The notes: a model not told the origin generated them from the sequence alone. Shown: positions 1 through 8,467, counted from the first letter of the stretch. The stretch is 64,000 nt of DNA from CAVQBC01 sp963848415 (GCA_963848415.1 CAWKDN010000002.1:186001-250000), one strand, 5' to 3'. Numbers and translations are program-made.

Positions 1-1105
1 CGCCGAGCCGGACCGAGCCGGTCTCGCGCGGCGCCCGCGGATCCGACACGTCGTAGCGCTTGAGCTCGCCGGTGCCCCAGCAGGAGACCAGCAGGAAGCG
101 GTCGTCGACCGAGAGCGAGATGTCGGTGACCAGCGGCGGCACCGCGCCGAAGGGCTTGAGCAGCTCCGGCAGCAGGTCCGCCTCGGCCGGCTCGGCCGGG
201 ATGGTGATCACCTTCTCGGCGCTCACCGTGCCGTCGTCCGTGCGGTTCCACAGCCACACGGACGCCGACAGGTCAGCGGTCGAGGTGACCACGCCGACGA
301 AGCCGTACTCCTTGGCGGGATCGTGCGCGGGGCGCAACTCGAGCACCATCTGATGCTCGGCACCGAGGTCGATCTCCTGGACGTGGGAGCGCTTGTCGAG
401 GTCCCAGATATGCAGCTTGTGCCCGTACTGGTTGCCGAGCAGCAGCTCGCCGACCAGGCCGCCCTCGACCATGTTGGGCGTTCCCCACTCGCTCGTGATG
501 ACGGTCCCCTGGTTGAGGTGCCACCAGAAGTCGTAGGCGAGCTCCTGCGGACCGCGGTCGACCTCCCAGCGCCCCTTGACGGCGAAGGACTCGTGGTCGA
601 GCAGGAAGATGCCGCCCGGCGCGTCACCGTCCGGCGCCCCGAGCGCGGAGACGTAGATGCCGTCGGGCCCGCAGTGGACGGTGTGGGGGCGGCTGTAGCC
701 CGCCTTGCCGGCGATCTCCTCGGCCTCGATGACCTTGGTGATCCGCGGCGCGTGCGGGTCGTCCTTGACGTCGACGACGTGGATGCGCGACGAGCGCAGC
801 CCGGGCACGAGCAGGTAGCGGCGCTCGACGTGCGGGTGGGGCGCCCACGGGCACAGCGCCGAGGAGCACGCGTTCCAGCCGAAGTGGTGCAGCTCGTCGC
901 CGACGTTGGGCATGTCGAGCCGGCCGACGAGCTGGCCGTAGGTGGGCGAGCCCGGTTCGAGGTCGAGGACGGTCAGCGCGTCGGGGCGTGCGTCGCCGTT
1001 GCTCGAGACGTTCAGCGTGGCGACGTAGGCGACAGTCTCCGGGGGTGCGCCGGCTGCCGCGGCCGGCGAGGGGTAGAAGCTCGGGTCGGGCGTCCATCGA
1101 GCCAT
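1..1105 (-). CDS. SBP56 selenium-binding protein / methanethiol oxidase, C-terminus cut by window edge
   Basis: About 368 residues are visible of a family usually near 460, so the C-terminus lies outside the window. The product starts MARWTPDPSFYPSPAAAAG. It carries typical SBP56 beta-propeller segments such as GDELHHFGWNACSSA, YSRPHTVHCGPDGIYVSALG, TSEWGTPNMVEGG and DISLSVDDRFLLVSCWGTGE. The HHFGWN and SRPHTVHCGPDG segments hold the histidines and cysteine associated with metal or selenium binding in the family. Known members oxidise methanethiol to formaldehyde, H2S and H2O2; that activity is inferred here. The start is supported by an AGGAGG box about 8 nt upstream on the minus strand. It is the last gene of a minus-strand run facing out of the window. 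Confidence 0.88.
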   Translation of the reverse strand, partial: MARWTPDPSFYPSPAAAAGAPPETVAYVATLNVSSNGDARPDALTVLDLEPGSPTYGQLVGRLDMPNVGDELHHFGWNACSSALCPWAPHPHVERRYLLVPGLRSSRIHVVDVKDDPHAPRITKVIEAEEIAGKAGYSRPHTVHCGPDGIYVSALGAPDGDAPGGIFLLDHESFAVKGRWEVDRGPQELAYDFWWHLNQGTVITSEWGTPNMVEGGLVGELLLGNQYGHKLHIWDLDKRSHVQEIDLGAEHQMVLELRPAHDPAKEYGFVGVVTSTADLSASVWLWNRTDDGTVSAEKVITIPAEPAEADLLPELLKPFGAVPPLVTDISLSVDDRFLLVSCWGTGELKRYDVSDPRAPRETGSVRLG

Positions 1106-1181
1106 GGCGCGTCCTCCTGGAGAAATCGACGTCGGGTGCCCAATCAGATCAGACTTGGCCCGCCGCGTGTTAGCCCGGTGC

Positions 1182-1508
1182 TCAGCGCCGCGCGGGGACG
1201 CGTGGCCGGGCAGGCGTCCGCGGCCGTGCCGGCCGGTGCGCGGGCGCGGTGGCGGGCGCCCGGTCGCCGCCGTGGTCGCGCCGGCGCGTGGGCCACGGCT
1301 CGGCGTCCGGCAGCGGGAGCGTCAGCCCGCCGCCGTCGCCCGGCGGCGGTTCCGCAGGGGCGCCGCCGTGGCCGCCGTCGTCGCCCCCCTCGTCATCGTC
1401 GTCGTCGCGCAGCTTGAAGAACCACACCAGCCACACGATCAGCGCGCCGATGTCGAAGACGCGCAGACCGACCATGAAGATCCATCCCTCCAGCGTCACT
1501 GCAGGCAA
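1182..1508 (-). CDS. small single-span membrane protein with acidic tail
   Basis: The protein is about 108 residues long. One hydrophobic helix (VFDIGALIVWLVWFF) is followed by an Asp/Glu/Gly-rich cytoplasmic stretch and a Pro/Arg-rich tail. The pattern EGWIFMVGLRVFDI-TM-WFFKLRDDDD looks like a small hypothetical membrane protein common in actinobacteria; no function is known to me. The longest frame begins with TTG at 1508. A GTG at 1499, or an ATG at 1475 preceded by GGAGGG, could be the true start. The low-complexity C-terminal third is weakly supported. Confidence 0.55.
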   Translation of the reverse strand: MPAVTLEGWIFMVGLRVFDIGALIVWLVWFFKLRDDDDDEGGDDGGHGGAPAEPPPGDGGGLTLPLPDAEPWPTRRRDHGGDRAPATAPAHRPARPRTPARPRVPARR

Positions 1509-1598
1509 AGGGTAACGCCGCGGCGGCCCCGCGGCGAGTCCCTTTCAGTGCCACGTCATGCGTTGCATCACGCCGGCAGGCCGCCGTGAGGTGCGAGG

Positions 1599-2098
1599 TC
1601 AGGCCGGGACTCCGCGGGGCGTGCCCGGCCACGTCCAATCGCGGACGTCGGGGGCATCGTCGCCCGTCTCCTGGGTGTAGGCGCGATGGCGCAGACGTTC
1701 GTCGTCCATCGACTGGCGCAGGGCGGCGGCGCGGGACCCGAGCTTCGGGACGCGATCGATGACGTTCCATGACCAGATGGAACCAGTCCAGGTCGTTGAG
1801 CATGAGAATCTCGAACGGCGTCGTGGCGGTTCCCTCCTCTTTTGAAGTCACGGACGTGGAGGTTCGGGTGGTTGCGGCGGCGTAGCGCGCAGCCGAGCTC
1901 CCCGCCCTCGTGGATCGAGCCCGGAGTCTCGGGCGCGACGTGGCTCGGGACGCCGCCCGGGAACGAGAACTGCCGGCACAGCATCCTCGTCGCGGCCGAT
2001 GTGCGGGTAGACCTCGCTGTAGGTCCCCTCCAGATAGGTGTTGGCGACCAGTCCAGGACCGCCTGACCGGGGCCCGTCACGTAGAGCACGTTGAGATC
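1599..2098 (-). pseudogene. xfp: xylulose-5-P/fructose-6-P phosphoketolase relic (internal deletion plus frameshifts)
   Basis: Reading the minus strand from 2098, the phosphoketolase N-terminal core appears across two frames: DLNVLYVTGPG, then VANTYLEGTYSEVYPHIGRDED, then QFSFPGGVPSHVAPETPG and SIHEGGELG. It jumps directly to the C-terminal tail: RRNHPNLHVRDFK, EEGTATTPFEILMLNDLDWF, IDRVPKLGSRAAALRQSMDD and VRDWTWPGTP, ending with TGA at 1599-1601. Intact enzymes are about 790 residues, so roughly 500 or more residues between GELG and RRNHPN are missing (junction near 1875). At least four reading-frame changes are needed. Phosphoketolase cleaves sugar phosphates to acetyl phosphate; this copy cannot be functional. 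Confidence 0.85.
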
Positions 2099-2156
2099 CG
2101 CATGCCCGGATCGGCGTGTGACGGACGCGCTTGCTCAAGCCGAGCGCGCTCGCTCG

Positions 2157-2744
2157 CTATGAGCCCCAGCGGTTCGGCGCACGGCGCCCGGCGGCTCTTG
2201 CCGGCGGGATCCGCTGCCCATACGCCGCGCTCGCAGGGAAGTTGGCCGGGTGGGCGCGGAAGTCGCGCAGGAGCCAGCGGCCGACGACAGCAGCGACCGC
2301 GAGTAGTCCCAGCAACAGGAGCGCCTCGGACGGCTCGTGATGCCGGACCAGTGCACTCGTCATGATAAAGACCGCGAGCGCTGTCAGCAGCAGCGACAGA
2401 CCGCGGTGGAAGCGCCCAGCTTCGGAATGCGGCCAAGGGTCGAGCGGGCGCACGACTTCTCGTCCGCTGTCGGAGTCCGTGCAGGCGGCCTTGCGAGCGC
2501 AGCCGTTGCAGACGTGAGCTTTGGCCTTGTAGCGGACGAGGCGTCGATCGGCGTCGTACTCGTGCGGCCGGAGGTACTGGTTCTCCGGGCACTCCCAGTG
2601 GTCGTGTGTTGGGTCGTAGGTGAAGCCGGCGGTGCGATAGCGCAGTGAGCGCCTGTGGGTGTGCGCCGAGAGCCACTCGATCACCGCCGCGGCCAGCAGG
2701 AGGAAGTTGCCGTATCCGGCGGCGAGGATGACCTCTCGGCTCAT
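2157..2744 (-). CDS. three-span membrane protein with transposase-like cysteine cluster, coupled to norZ
   Basis: This 195-residue protein starts MSREVILAAGYGNFLLL. Its ATG overlaps the norZ stop codon (ATGA), so it is probably translationally coupled to NO reductase. A first membrane helix lies at about 8-26 and two more at about 116-134 and 139-158. Between them sits a soluble segment, YDPTHDHWECPENQYLRP ... CNGCARKAACTDS, with Cys52, 79, 82 and 88. This C-x26-C-x2-C-x5-C layout resembles the cysteine-rich region of IS1182-type transposases, but no DDE catalytic core is present. It may bind a metal or sense redox state or NO, and could assist norZ assembly. Its function is unknown; the role is inferred from linkage only. 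Confidence 0.8.
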   Translation of the reverse strand: MSREVILAAGYGNFLLLAAAVIEWLSAHTHRRSLRYRTAGFTYDPTHDHWECPENQYLRPHEYDADRRLVRYKAKAHVCNGCARKAACTDSDSGREVVRPLDPWPHSEAGRFHRGLSLLLTALAVFIMTSALVRHHEPSEALLLLGLLAVAAVVGRWLLRDFRAHPANFPASAAYGQRIPPARAAGRRAPNRWGS

Positions 2745-5074
2745 GTGAGCCTGGCGGCAGCGGCCTCGTCGTCGCTCATCGAGGGCAGATGGTCGGGTTG
2801 GTTGATCTCGGTGAAGAGGATGTCGTCGGGCTCTTCCAGGGTGACGCGCTTGACCGTATGGCGGACGCCGAGGTAGGCGATGTAGAGCGCCGGGAGCGCG
2901 CCACCCAGGATGAAGATGATGTCGCCGGGCATTCGCAGCCACTCGATCAGTCGGTTGGTGTCGCTGGTGAGGTAGTCGAGTTCGCGGGCCTCGAAGTAGC
3001 CGTGGTTGACTGACTCGTAGAGCTGCAGGATGCCGAGAGGCAGGAGTGTCGCGAAGCACATCCAGGCCAGGCCGATGTTCGTCGCCCAGAACGAGATCCG
3101 GGCCCACTTCTCGGGCCAGCGGTCGGCGGGGATGAGGTAGCGCAGGCAGAACATGGCCAGGCCGAGCGCGAGCATCCCGTAGACGCCCATCATCGCCGCG
3201 TGGGCGTGGTTGGCGGTCAGCGCCGTGCCGATCTCGAAGTAGGAGACCACCGGCAGGTTGACCAGGAAACCGAAGATGCCGGCGCCGAGGAAGTTCCAGA
3301 ACCCGACGGCGACCAGGAACATCACCGCCCAGCGGTGTGGGAAGGGTGTCTTCGACTGCGACTCCTGGGCGGCGCCGAGTTGCAGGAAGCTCCACGCCTC
3401 GACGGTCAGGAAAGTGAGCGGGAGAACCTCGGCGGCCGAGAAGAACGCGCCGAGGGCCATGTGCTCGGCGGGCTCGCCGGAGAAGTAGAGGTGGTGCATC
3501 GTGCCGATCATTCCGCCGGCTGAGTAGAGGATGATGTCGAGCAGGATCACGGTCAGGGCGACCTTCTCGCGCACCACGCCGAGCAGCACGAACATGTAGG
3601 CGACCATCACGGTGGTGAACAGCTCGAGGAAGTCCTCGACCCACAGGTGCACGACCATGAAGCGCCAGAACTCCGTGACCGTGAAATGGTCGCCAGTGCG
3701 GGCGATCAGCCCGACGGCGTAGAAGGCGGGGATCGCGCACGCGGCCAGGAAGAACAGCCATGGCATGTTCCCCGGGTGCTCGCTCGCGAGGCGCCGGCGC
3801 AGGACGCGCCAGAGCATGAAGACCCAGAAGCAGAGCCCGACGGACAGCAGCACCTGCCAGATCCGGGCCAGGTCGAGGTACTCGAAACCCTGGAGCCCGA
3901 ACCAGTTCGACGCTCCGTCCTCAAGGACCCCGTGGATGCCGATGAATGAGCCGATCAGCGTCCCGAGGACCACGATGGTGAGCGCTCCGAGCAGTGCGAA
4001 GGCCAGCTTGCCTTGGTGCTTGGGCTCGCGCCGGGCGATCATCGGTGCGAGGAAGATGCCGGCGGCAACGAACGACGTCGACACCCAGAACAACGCGAGC
4101 TGGACGTGCCACGTGCGCATCAGGTTGTACGGGAAGATCGCGGCGAGATCAAAGCCGAAGAAGCCGTCGATCTCCGCCCGGTAGTGCTCCGAGGCCGCGC
4201 CGACGAAGGTCTGGATCAAGAACAGCGCGGCCATCACGAAGAAGAACCACCCGCACGCGCGCTGGGCGGGGGTGAGTGCGACATCGCCGGGCGCGCGAAA
4301 CGACAGCTTCGCCTGCTCCCGCCCGTGCCAGCCGAGGAACCCCCAGCGCCCGAAGGCGCCGAACAGCAGGCCGATACCACCGAGAAGCGCGATCAGTGAG
4401 AGCACCGACCAGACGACCACGTTGGCCGTCGGCTTGTTGTCGACGCGCGGCTCGGGCGGCCAGTTGTTCGTGTAGGTGTAGTCCTTGCCCGGCCGCTCGG
4501 TCGAGCCCGCCCACGCCGTCCAAGCGAAGAACGCGGTCAGCCGGCGCAGATCCTGCGGATCGTCGATCGCCTTCTTGCGCAGCCCGTGCCTCGTGGTCGG
4601 CTCGGAGAAGAAGCGCGAGTAGTGGCCGATGAGCCGCTCGTGAGCCTGCGCCTGCGGAGCGGTCAGGGTCAGCGTGCCAGTCTGCTCGTCCAACCGGTTG
4701 GTACGGAAGTCCCGGATCGTCCGGCGAGCCGCCGAGTCCGAGGCTGAGCCGCCGTAAGCGCGCTTGACGAAGTCCGAGGAGCGGCGGAGGTAGTCCGCCG
4801 TGTAGTCCGGGCCGAGGTAGGCACCGTGGCCGAACACTGAGCCGTACTCCATGAGCCCGTTGTGGAGGAAGACCTGCTGGCCCTTCGAGATGTCCTTCGC
4901 GGTGTAGAGGATCCGGGCCTGCGGGTCCACCACACGTTGCGGCGTAGGCGGCTTCGCTTGATAGGTGCGGTACGCGAGGAGCCCAAGAACGAAGAAGCCG
5001 AAGAGGAGCACCAGCGCAACGGCCTGAACCCAGCCCTTGGATACCAGCAGCTCCCGTCGCCTGGGAGTCTGCAC
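2741..5074 (-). CDS. norZ: quinol-dependent nitric oxide reductase (qNOR)
   Basis: The 777-residue single-subunit NO reductase reduces 2 NO to N2O with electrons from the quinol pool. It has an N-terminal helix (about 16-35), a periplasmic NorC-like domain without a heme c CXXCH motif (about 45-215), and then a 12-plus-helix NorB core. Expected ligands are visible: His323 (RTWHVQLALFW, heme b), the FeB ligands His476 (VVHLWVEDF) and His527/528 (GTMHHLYFSG), and His623/625 (TANHAHAAMMG). The conserved glutamates 480 and 484 are present. Length and the absence of heme c fit qNOR rather than cNOR. It overlaps the downstream membrane gene by 4 nt. It is divergent from a NarL-type regulator, which suggests nitrosative or low-oxygen control. 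Confidence 0.95.
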   Translation of the reverse strand: MQTPRRRELLVSKGWVQAVALVLLFGFFVLGLLAYRTYQAKPPTPQRVVDPQARILYTAKDISKGQQVFLHNGLMEYGSVFGHGAYLGPDYTADYLRRSSDFVKRAYGGSASDSAARRTIRDFRTNRLDEQTGTLTLTAPQAQAHERLIGHYSRFFSEPTTRHGLRKKAIDDPQDLRRLTAFFAWTAWAGSTERPGKDYTYTNNWPPEPRVDNKPTANVVVWSVLSLIALLGGIGLLFGAFGRWGFLGWHGREQAKLSFRAPGDVALTPAQRACGWFFFVMAALFLIQTFVGAASEHYRAEIDGFFGFDLAAIFPYNLMRTWHVQLALFWVSTSFVAAGIFLAPMIARREPKHQGKLAFALLGALTIVVLGTLIGSFIGIHGVLEDGASNWFGLQGFEYLDLARIWQVLLSVGLCFWVFMLWRVLRRRLASEHPGNMPWLFFLAACAIPAFYAVGLIARTGDHFTVTEFWRFMVVHLWVEDFLELFTTVMVAYMFVLLGVVREKVALTVILLDIILYSAGGMIGTMHHLYFSGEPAEHMALGAFFSAAEVLPLTFLTVEAWSFLQLGAAQESQSKTPFPHRWAVMFLVAVGFWNFLGAGIFGFLVNLPVVSYFEIGTALTANHAHAAMMGVYGMLALGLAMFCLRYLIPADRWPEKWARISFWATNIGLAWMCFATLLPLGILQLYESVNHGYFEARELDYLTSDTNRLIEWLRMPGDIIFILGGALPALYIAYLGVRHTVKRVTLEEPDDILFTEINQPDHLPSMSDDEAAAARLT

Positions 5075-5316
5075 CGCTGATCCTCCTCACTCGAGGCTCG
5101 CCGGACCGTTGCGCTTCCTGCTTCAACGTCATTGCTACCACACGCCCGAGCCTGTGTCACCGAGGCGACCGTGCGATTGGCTCCCTCTGCCGGCGGGCGC
5201 ACGTCGACTGTCGGTAGCGATGGCGTGGCGGTCTTCAGAGCGCCGCTAGGGCGCCGGATTCGGGCCACGCCGCTCAGTAGTTTTTCGGCAGCGACCCGCG
5301 GTCGGCTGCGGACGCG
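5075..5316. promoter_or_regulatory. divergent intergenic region norZ / response regulator
   Basis: This 242-bp non-coding gap holds the promoters of norZ (minus) and the NarL-type regulator (plus). It contains CAGTAGTTTTTCG at 5275-5287, whose reverse complement CGAAAAACTACTG is an imperfect copy of the ACTACG-centred motif seen at other gaps in this island. No convincing -35/-10 pair could be assigned by eye. Confidence 0.45.
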
Positions 5317-6021
5317 GTGGCCACGCCGGCGCCCTACTGTGAACACGTGCACGAGCATGCTCTCACCGAGCAGCCCAGCAGCGACCCGGCCGACGCGCTT
5401 AAGGTCGTCCTCGCCGATGACCACGCAGTCGTTCGCAGCGGCTTGCGCCTCGTGCTCGAACGGGAGGCCGGATGGCACGTCGTCGCGGAGGCGGGCAACG
5501 TCCCCGACGCACGGCGCTACGTTCGCGCGCGACGTCCCGACGTGTTGGTGCTCGACCTCAACATGCCCGGGGACTCGAGTCTCGCGGCGATTCCCGCGAT
5601 GCTCGAGGAATCACCGTCGACGCACATCGTCGTGCTGACGATGCAGGATGCGCCGGCCTTCGCACGCCAAGCGCTGCAGGTAGGCGCCAGCGCCTACGTC
5701 CTCAAGGAGGCCGCGGCCGCCGAGCTGGTGCTCGCCATCCGCACCGTGGCGTCGGGGGGGACCTACCTCAGCCCGGCGCTCGGCGCCCGCATGGCGGCCG
5801 AGTCAACACCCGAAGGACCGCCGGACGACCTGACCGACCGCGAGGTCGAGATCCTGAGCCTGATCGCGCTCGGCCACACGAACGCGAAGATCGCCGGCCG
5901 GCTGTTCCTGTCGGTGCGCACGATCGAGTCGCACCGTGCGCACATCCAGCAGAAGACTCGCCGGAACAGCCGCGCCGAGCTCGTGCGCTACGCGCTCGAC
6001 CACGGGCTCGTCGAGGTCTAG
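5317..6021 (+). CDS. NarL/LuxR-family response regulator
   Basis: The protein is up to 234 residues long. The receiver domain (about 28-145) has acidic pocket Asp34/35 (VVLADDHAVVR), phosphoacceptor Asp80 (VLVLDLNMPG), Thr108 and Lys130 (AYVLKEA). The LuxR-type HTH (about 171-232) contains LTDREVEILSLIALGHTNAK and VRTIESHRAHIQ. The longest frame starts with GTG at 5317; a GTG at 5347, nearer the receiver fold, is an alternative, and no strong ribosome site separates them. It lies divergent to norZ. It is the only NarL-type regulator here that could pair with the GAF-GAF HisKA_3 kinase at 12041, and is a good candidate controller of the island. Confidence 0.92.
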   Translation: MATPAPYCEHVHEHALTEQPSSDPADALKVVLADDHAVVRSGLRLVLEREAGWHVVAEAGNVPDARRYVRARRPDVLVLDLNMPGDSSLAAIPAMLEESPSTHIVVLTMQDAPAFARQALQVGASAYVLKEAAAAELVLAIRTVASGGTYLSPALGARMAAESTPEGPPDDLTDREVEILSLIALGHTNAKIAGRLFLSVRTIESHRAHIQQKTRRNSRAELVRYALDHGLVEV

Positions 6022-6078
6022 CGTCCTCGGTCGAGCTCGTCGCGAAGCTTGCGTCAGTCCAGCGGCCGGGTTCGCACG

Positions 6079-6604
6079 ATGACGCGGGAGGTTCCGCCGA
6101 GGATACGCCGCTACGCCGAACGGGCCGTCTCCAGGAGCGTTCCCGCCGTCCGCGCAGTTCGCGTCATCCAGACGGGGGAGATGTGGCTCAAGCCGGGCGC
6201 CGGCCGCTCGCGTTCACCGCCGTCGAGGACTTCGACGTCGAGGCCGTCGGCTTCACGTGGCAGGCGCGCTTCCGCCTCGCCCGGCTCGTGTGGCTGGCGG
6301 TAAGGACGGCTTCGCCGACGGCGAAGGAGCACTCGAGGTGCGGCTCTTCGGCCGGGTCCGGGTGCAGCGGGCCACCGGACCGGAGGTGTCGGTGGGCGAG
6401 GCACAGCGGTACCTGGCCGAGATGGTCTGGGCACCGCACGCACTGCTCGCGAACCCGCAGCTCGAATGGCGCGAGCTCGACGCGGGCGAGATAGAAGTGA
6501 GCACGCAGGTCGGCTCGAGGCGCGCAGCGGTCCGCCTCGAGTTCGACCCGGCGGGCGACATCGTGGGTGTGCGCTGCGACGCGCGCCCACGTAGCGGACT
6601 GTGA
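6079..6604 (+). pseudogene. frameshifted DUF6920/DUF6544-family protein
   Basis: A single family sequence is spread over three frames in order: REVPPRIRRYAERAVSRSVP and VRVIQTGEMWLKPG (from 6079), then LAFTAVEDFDVEAVGFTWQA and RFRLARLVWLAV, then KDGFADGEGALEVRLFGRV and GEAQRYLAEMVWAPHALLAN. Each frame change (near 6200 and 6300) is consistent with loss of one base. The frame then stops after VGVRCDARPRSGL, where relatives usually continue for another 50-70 residues. The gene is therefore broken and truncated. The family's function is unknown to me. Confidence 0.7.
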
Positions 6605-6631
6605 GCCAGTAGCCACGGCACCGAGTTCTCC

Positions 6632-6643
6632 GGGGAACTACGG
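6632..6643. promoter_or_regulatory. ACTACG-type motif (GGGGAACTACGG)
   Basis: GGGGAACTACGG lies in the short gap before the 6671 gene and sits in a near-palindrome, GGAACTACGGTTTCC. It closely matches GGGGAAACTACGT at 8455. It is a putative regulator site, inferred from recurrence only. Confidence 0.4.
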
Positions 6644-6670
6644 TTTCCGCAATCCGGAAGTGGTGGGACC

Positions 6671-6877
6671 ATGGAGCGGATTCCGATCGAGCCGCAACCG
6701 CCGTTCTTCGTCGAGCCCGGCCCCGCGGGTGGCTACCGCATCATGCTGCGCGCGCACGACCGGCCGGTCTCACGCCACGACACCGAGGAGGAGGCCGTGC
6801 AGCGGATGGCGGCGTACCTGCGCGGTTGGGCGACCGCGGAGGGCAAGCGGCGCGAGCCCGAGCGGCCGCCCGGGTAG
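6671..6877 (+). CDS. small hypothetical protein (68 aa)
   Basis: MERIPIEPQPPFFVEPG is followed by GGYRIMLRAHDRPVSRHDTE, then EEAVQRMAAYLRGW. The layout of a short beta hairpin followed by an amphipathic helix recalls DUF2188-like small proteins, but I cannot assign it firmly. GGTGGG just upstream of the ATG could serve as ribosome site. It lies directly downstream of an ACTACG-type motif and within the stress island, so it may be a minor stress gene. Confidence 0.55.
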   Translation: MERIPIEPQPPFFVEPGPAGGYRIMLRAHDRPVSRHDTEEEAVQRMAAYLRGWATAEGKRREPERPPG

Positions 6878-7003
6878 CGCATACGAGTTGATCACGCAGA
6901 TCGGAGCGGCGGGGAGGAGTATGCGCAGGCCATAACGCGCCTCTCCGACGTCGATAGCCGTTGCTGCGTCGCTGAAACTACGCTCGTCGGGAAGGTCGAT
7001 CCG

Positions 7004-7747
7004 TCAGACGCCGAGGACGGCGCTGAGCGCCAGCATCAGCGCGGCCCCGGCGGTGAATCCGGCCAGCGCCGAGCGCCAGGTCGCGGGCGTGAAGGCCTGG
7101 GGAAGCAGCTCGACGACCACCAGCGCGAGCATCGCTCCGCCCGCGAAGGCAAAGGACGCCGGCAGCAACCCGTCGATGAGCTCGACCAGCACGAACGCGA
7201 TGACCGCTCCGAACGGCTGGGGTGCGCTGGTGGCGACCGCGGCCCAGAACTGCTGGACGGGCGTGAAGCCGGCCGCGCGCATCGGAATCGCGACGCTCGT
7301 GCCCTCCGGGACGTTCTGGAGCGCGATCGCGAGGATCACGAACACGCCGAGACCCACGCGCTCGGAGGCATACGCGGTGCCGATGGCGAAGCCCTCCGGC
7401 AGGCTGTGCACGAGCAGCACGATGAAGACGAGCAGGCTGCGGCGGACGCCGGCCCCGTGGAGCCGTCCGACGTGCACGTCGCGCCCGGCGAGCGCCCGGC
7501 GCGTGAGCAGCAGGAAGGCGACTCCTGCCGCCAGTCCGCCCCCTACCGCGACCGGTTCGCCCTCCTCGAGCGCCGGCAGGAGCAGGCCGACGATCGAGGC
7601 CAGCGTCATGAGCCCCGCCGCGAGCCCCCAGAGCAAGGGCTGCCAGCGCTTGACCCGCTCACCGAGTACGAAGACCGGGATCGCACCCAGCCCGCAGGCG
7701 AGCGCGGTCAGCGACCCGAGACCGAAGAGGACGAGGAGCTCAGCCAA
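7004..7747 (-). CDS. ZIP-family divalent metal transporter
   Basis: This 247-residue, roughly eight-helix protein carries both ZIP signature motifs in transmembrane segments: LVHSLPEGFAIG (helix IV) and ALQNVPEGTSVAIPM (helix V). They supply the His/Glu binuclear metal site. ZIP proteins import Zn2+ or related ions into the cytoplasm; the substrate here is unknown. The likely start is TTG at 7747 (MAELLVLFGLGSL), since no better start precedes the first helix. It is the last gene of a minus-strand group with two universal stress proteins and a small membrane protein. Confidence 0.88.
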   Translation of the reverse strand: MAELLVLFGLGSLTALACGLGAIPVFVLGERVKRWQPLLWGLAAGLMTLASIVGLLLPALEEGEPVAVGGGLAAGVAFLLLTRRALAGRDVHVGRLHGAGVRRSLLVFIVLLVHSLPEGFAIGTAYASERVGLGVFVILAIALQNVPEGTSVAIPMRAAGFTPVQQFWAAVATSAPQPFGAVIAFVLVELIDGLLPASFAFAGGAMLALVVVELLPQAFTPATWRSALAGFTAGAALMLALSAVLGV

Positions 7748-7802
7748 CGCAAGCCGCGCGGCTCAGCGCGTCGCGAGCCCGTCGAGCCCTGGACGGCGAT
7801 GG

Positions 7803-8342
7803 CTAGGCCGCGGAGCCCTGGCCCGCCTCGGCGAACTGGCGCCGGTGCTCCGCGCGCTTGCCGGCCACCTCAGCGGAGGGGACGATGATCACCGTCCGGT
7901 CGGCGTGCTGCAGGGTGGCGTGCGACACGCTGCCCGTGAACCATGACTTCGCGCCCGTCAGCCCGCGGCTGCCGAGGACGATCGCGGACGCGTCGAGCTC
8001 GTCTGCCACGTCGATGATCGCGTCTGCGGTGCTCGAGCGCTCCTTGGCGACCCGAGGTGTCGCCTGGAGTCCAGCTCGCGTCGCCTGCTCGGCGCCCGCG
8101 GTCGCCTTCGTGCGGGCGGCCGACTCGAGGGTGTCGTCCCACTCGGCGCGGTCCTCCTGCGGCGCGTGGCCGAGCGGACCGCTGTAGTTGAAGGCTCCGG
8201 CAAGCCCCCCGTGGTAGTCGAGGCTCGGCTCGAAGGACTTCCAGACCGAGAGCACCGTCGCCGAGGCTCCAGGCGTCAGGGTGGCGATGTGGTCGATGGC
8301 AGCCTGCGCGTCAGCCGAGCCGTCGTACGCGATGAGGATCAT
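7803..8342 (-). CDS. universal stress protein, single UspA domain
   Basis: The 179-residue protein starts MILIAYDGSADAQAAIDHIA, the classic Usp beta1-loop with the Asp-Gly nucleotide contact. It ends with the ATP-binding signature LGSRGLTGAKSWFTGSVS, matching G-x2-G-x9-G-S/T. An AAAGGAG box lies 7 nt before the ATG. Usp proteins bind ATP and support survival under starvation or hypoxia; the specific role is unknown. It follows a strong inverted repeat at 8366-8395 and precedes the ZIP gene. Confidence 0.92.
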   Translation of the reverse strand: MILIAYDGSADAQAAIDHIATLTPGASATVLSVWKSFEPSLDYHGGLAGAFNYSGPLGHAPQEDRAEWDDTLESAARTKATAGAEQATRAGLQATPRVAKERSSTADAIIDVADELDASAIVLGSRGLTGAKSWFTGSVSHATLQHADRTVIIVPSAEVAGKRAEHRRQFAEAGQGSAA

Positions 8343-8365
8343 GGGATGCTCCTTTATTGGTTGTG

Positions 8366-8395
8366 GCAGCGGTCGCGCGCACGCGCGACCGCTGC
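8366..8395. repeat. strong inverted repeat upstream of uspA
   Basis: GCAGCGGTCGCGCG and CGCGCGACCGCTGC form a 14-bp perfect stem around a 2-nt CA centre. It lies 24 bp upstream of the Usp start codon and downstream of the small membrane gene. It could be an intercistronic hairpin that limits readthrough, a leader attenuator, or a dimeric operator. No T-run follows, so it is not a classical intrinsic terminator. Confidence 0.6.
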
Positions 8396-8454
8396 GTGGG
8401 CGACGCTACCCGGACCGCAAGCAGTGCACATCCGTTCTCGGCCGCGGTCTGATC

Positions 8455-8467
8455 GGGGAAACTACGT
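8455..8467. promoter_or_regulatory. ACTACG-type motif (GGGGAAACTACGT)
   Basis: GGGGAAACTACGT lies about 115 bp upstream of the uspA start and overlaps the stop codon of the preceding gene. It is flanked by CGGG and CCCG, giving partial dyad symmetry. It is one of the two best copies of the motif that recurs in gaps of this island. Confidence 0.4.

Noticed and set aside
2157..2744. IS1182-type transposase fragment
   Set aside because: Only the cysteine-rich segment resembles it; membrane helices flank it, the frame is intact and it is coupled to norZ.
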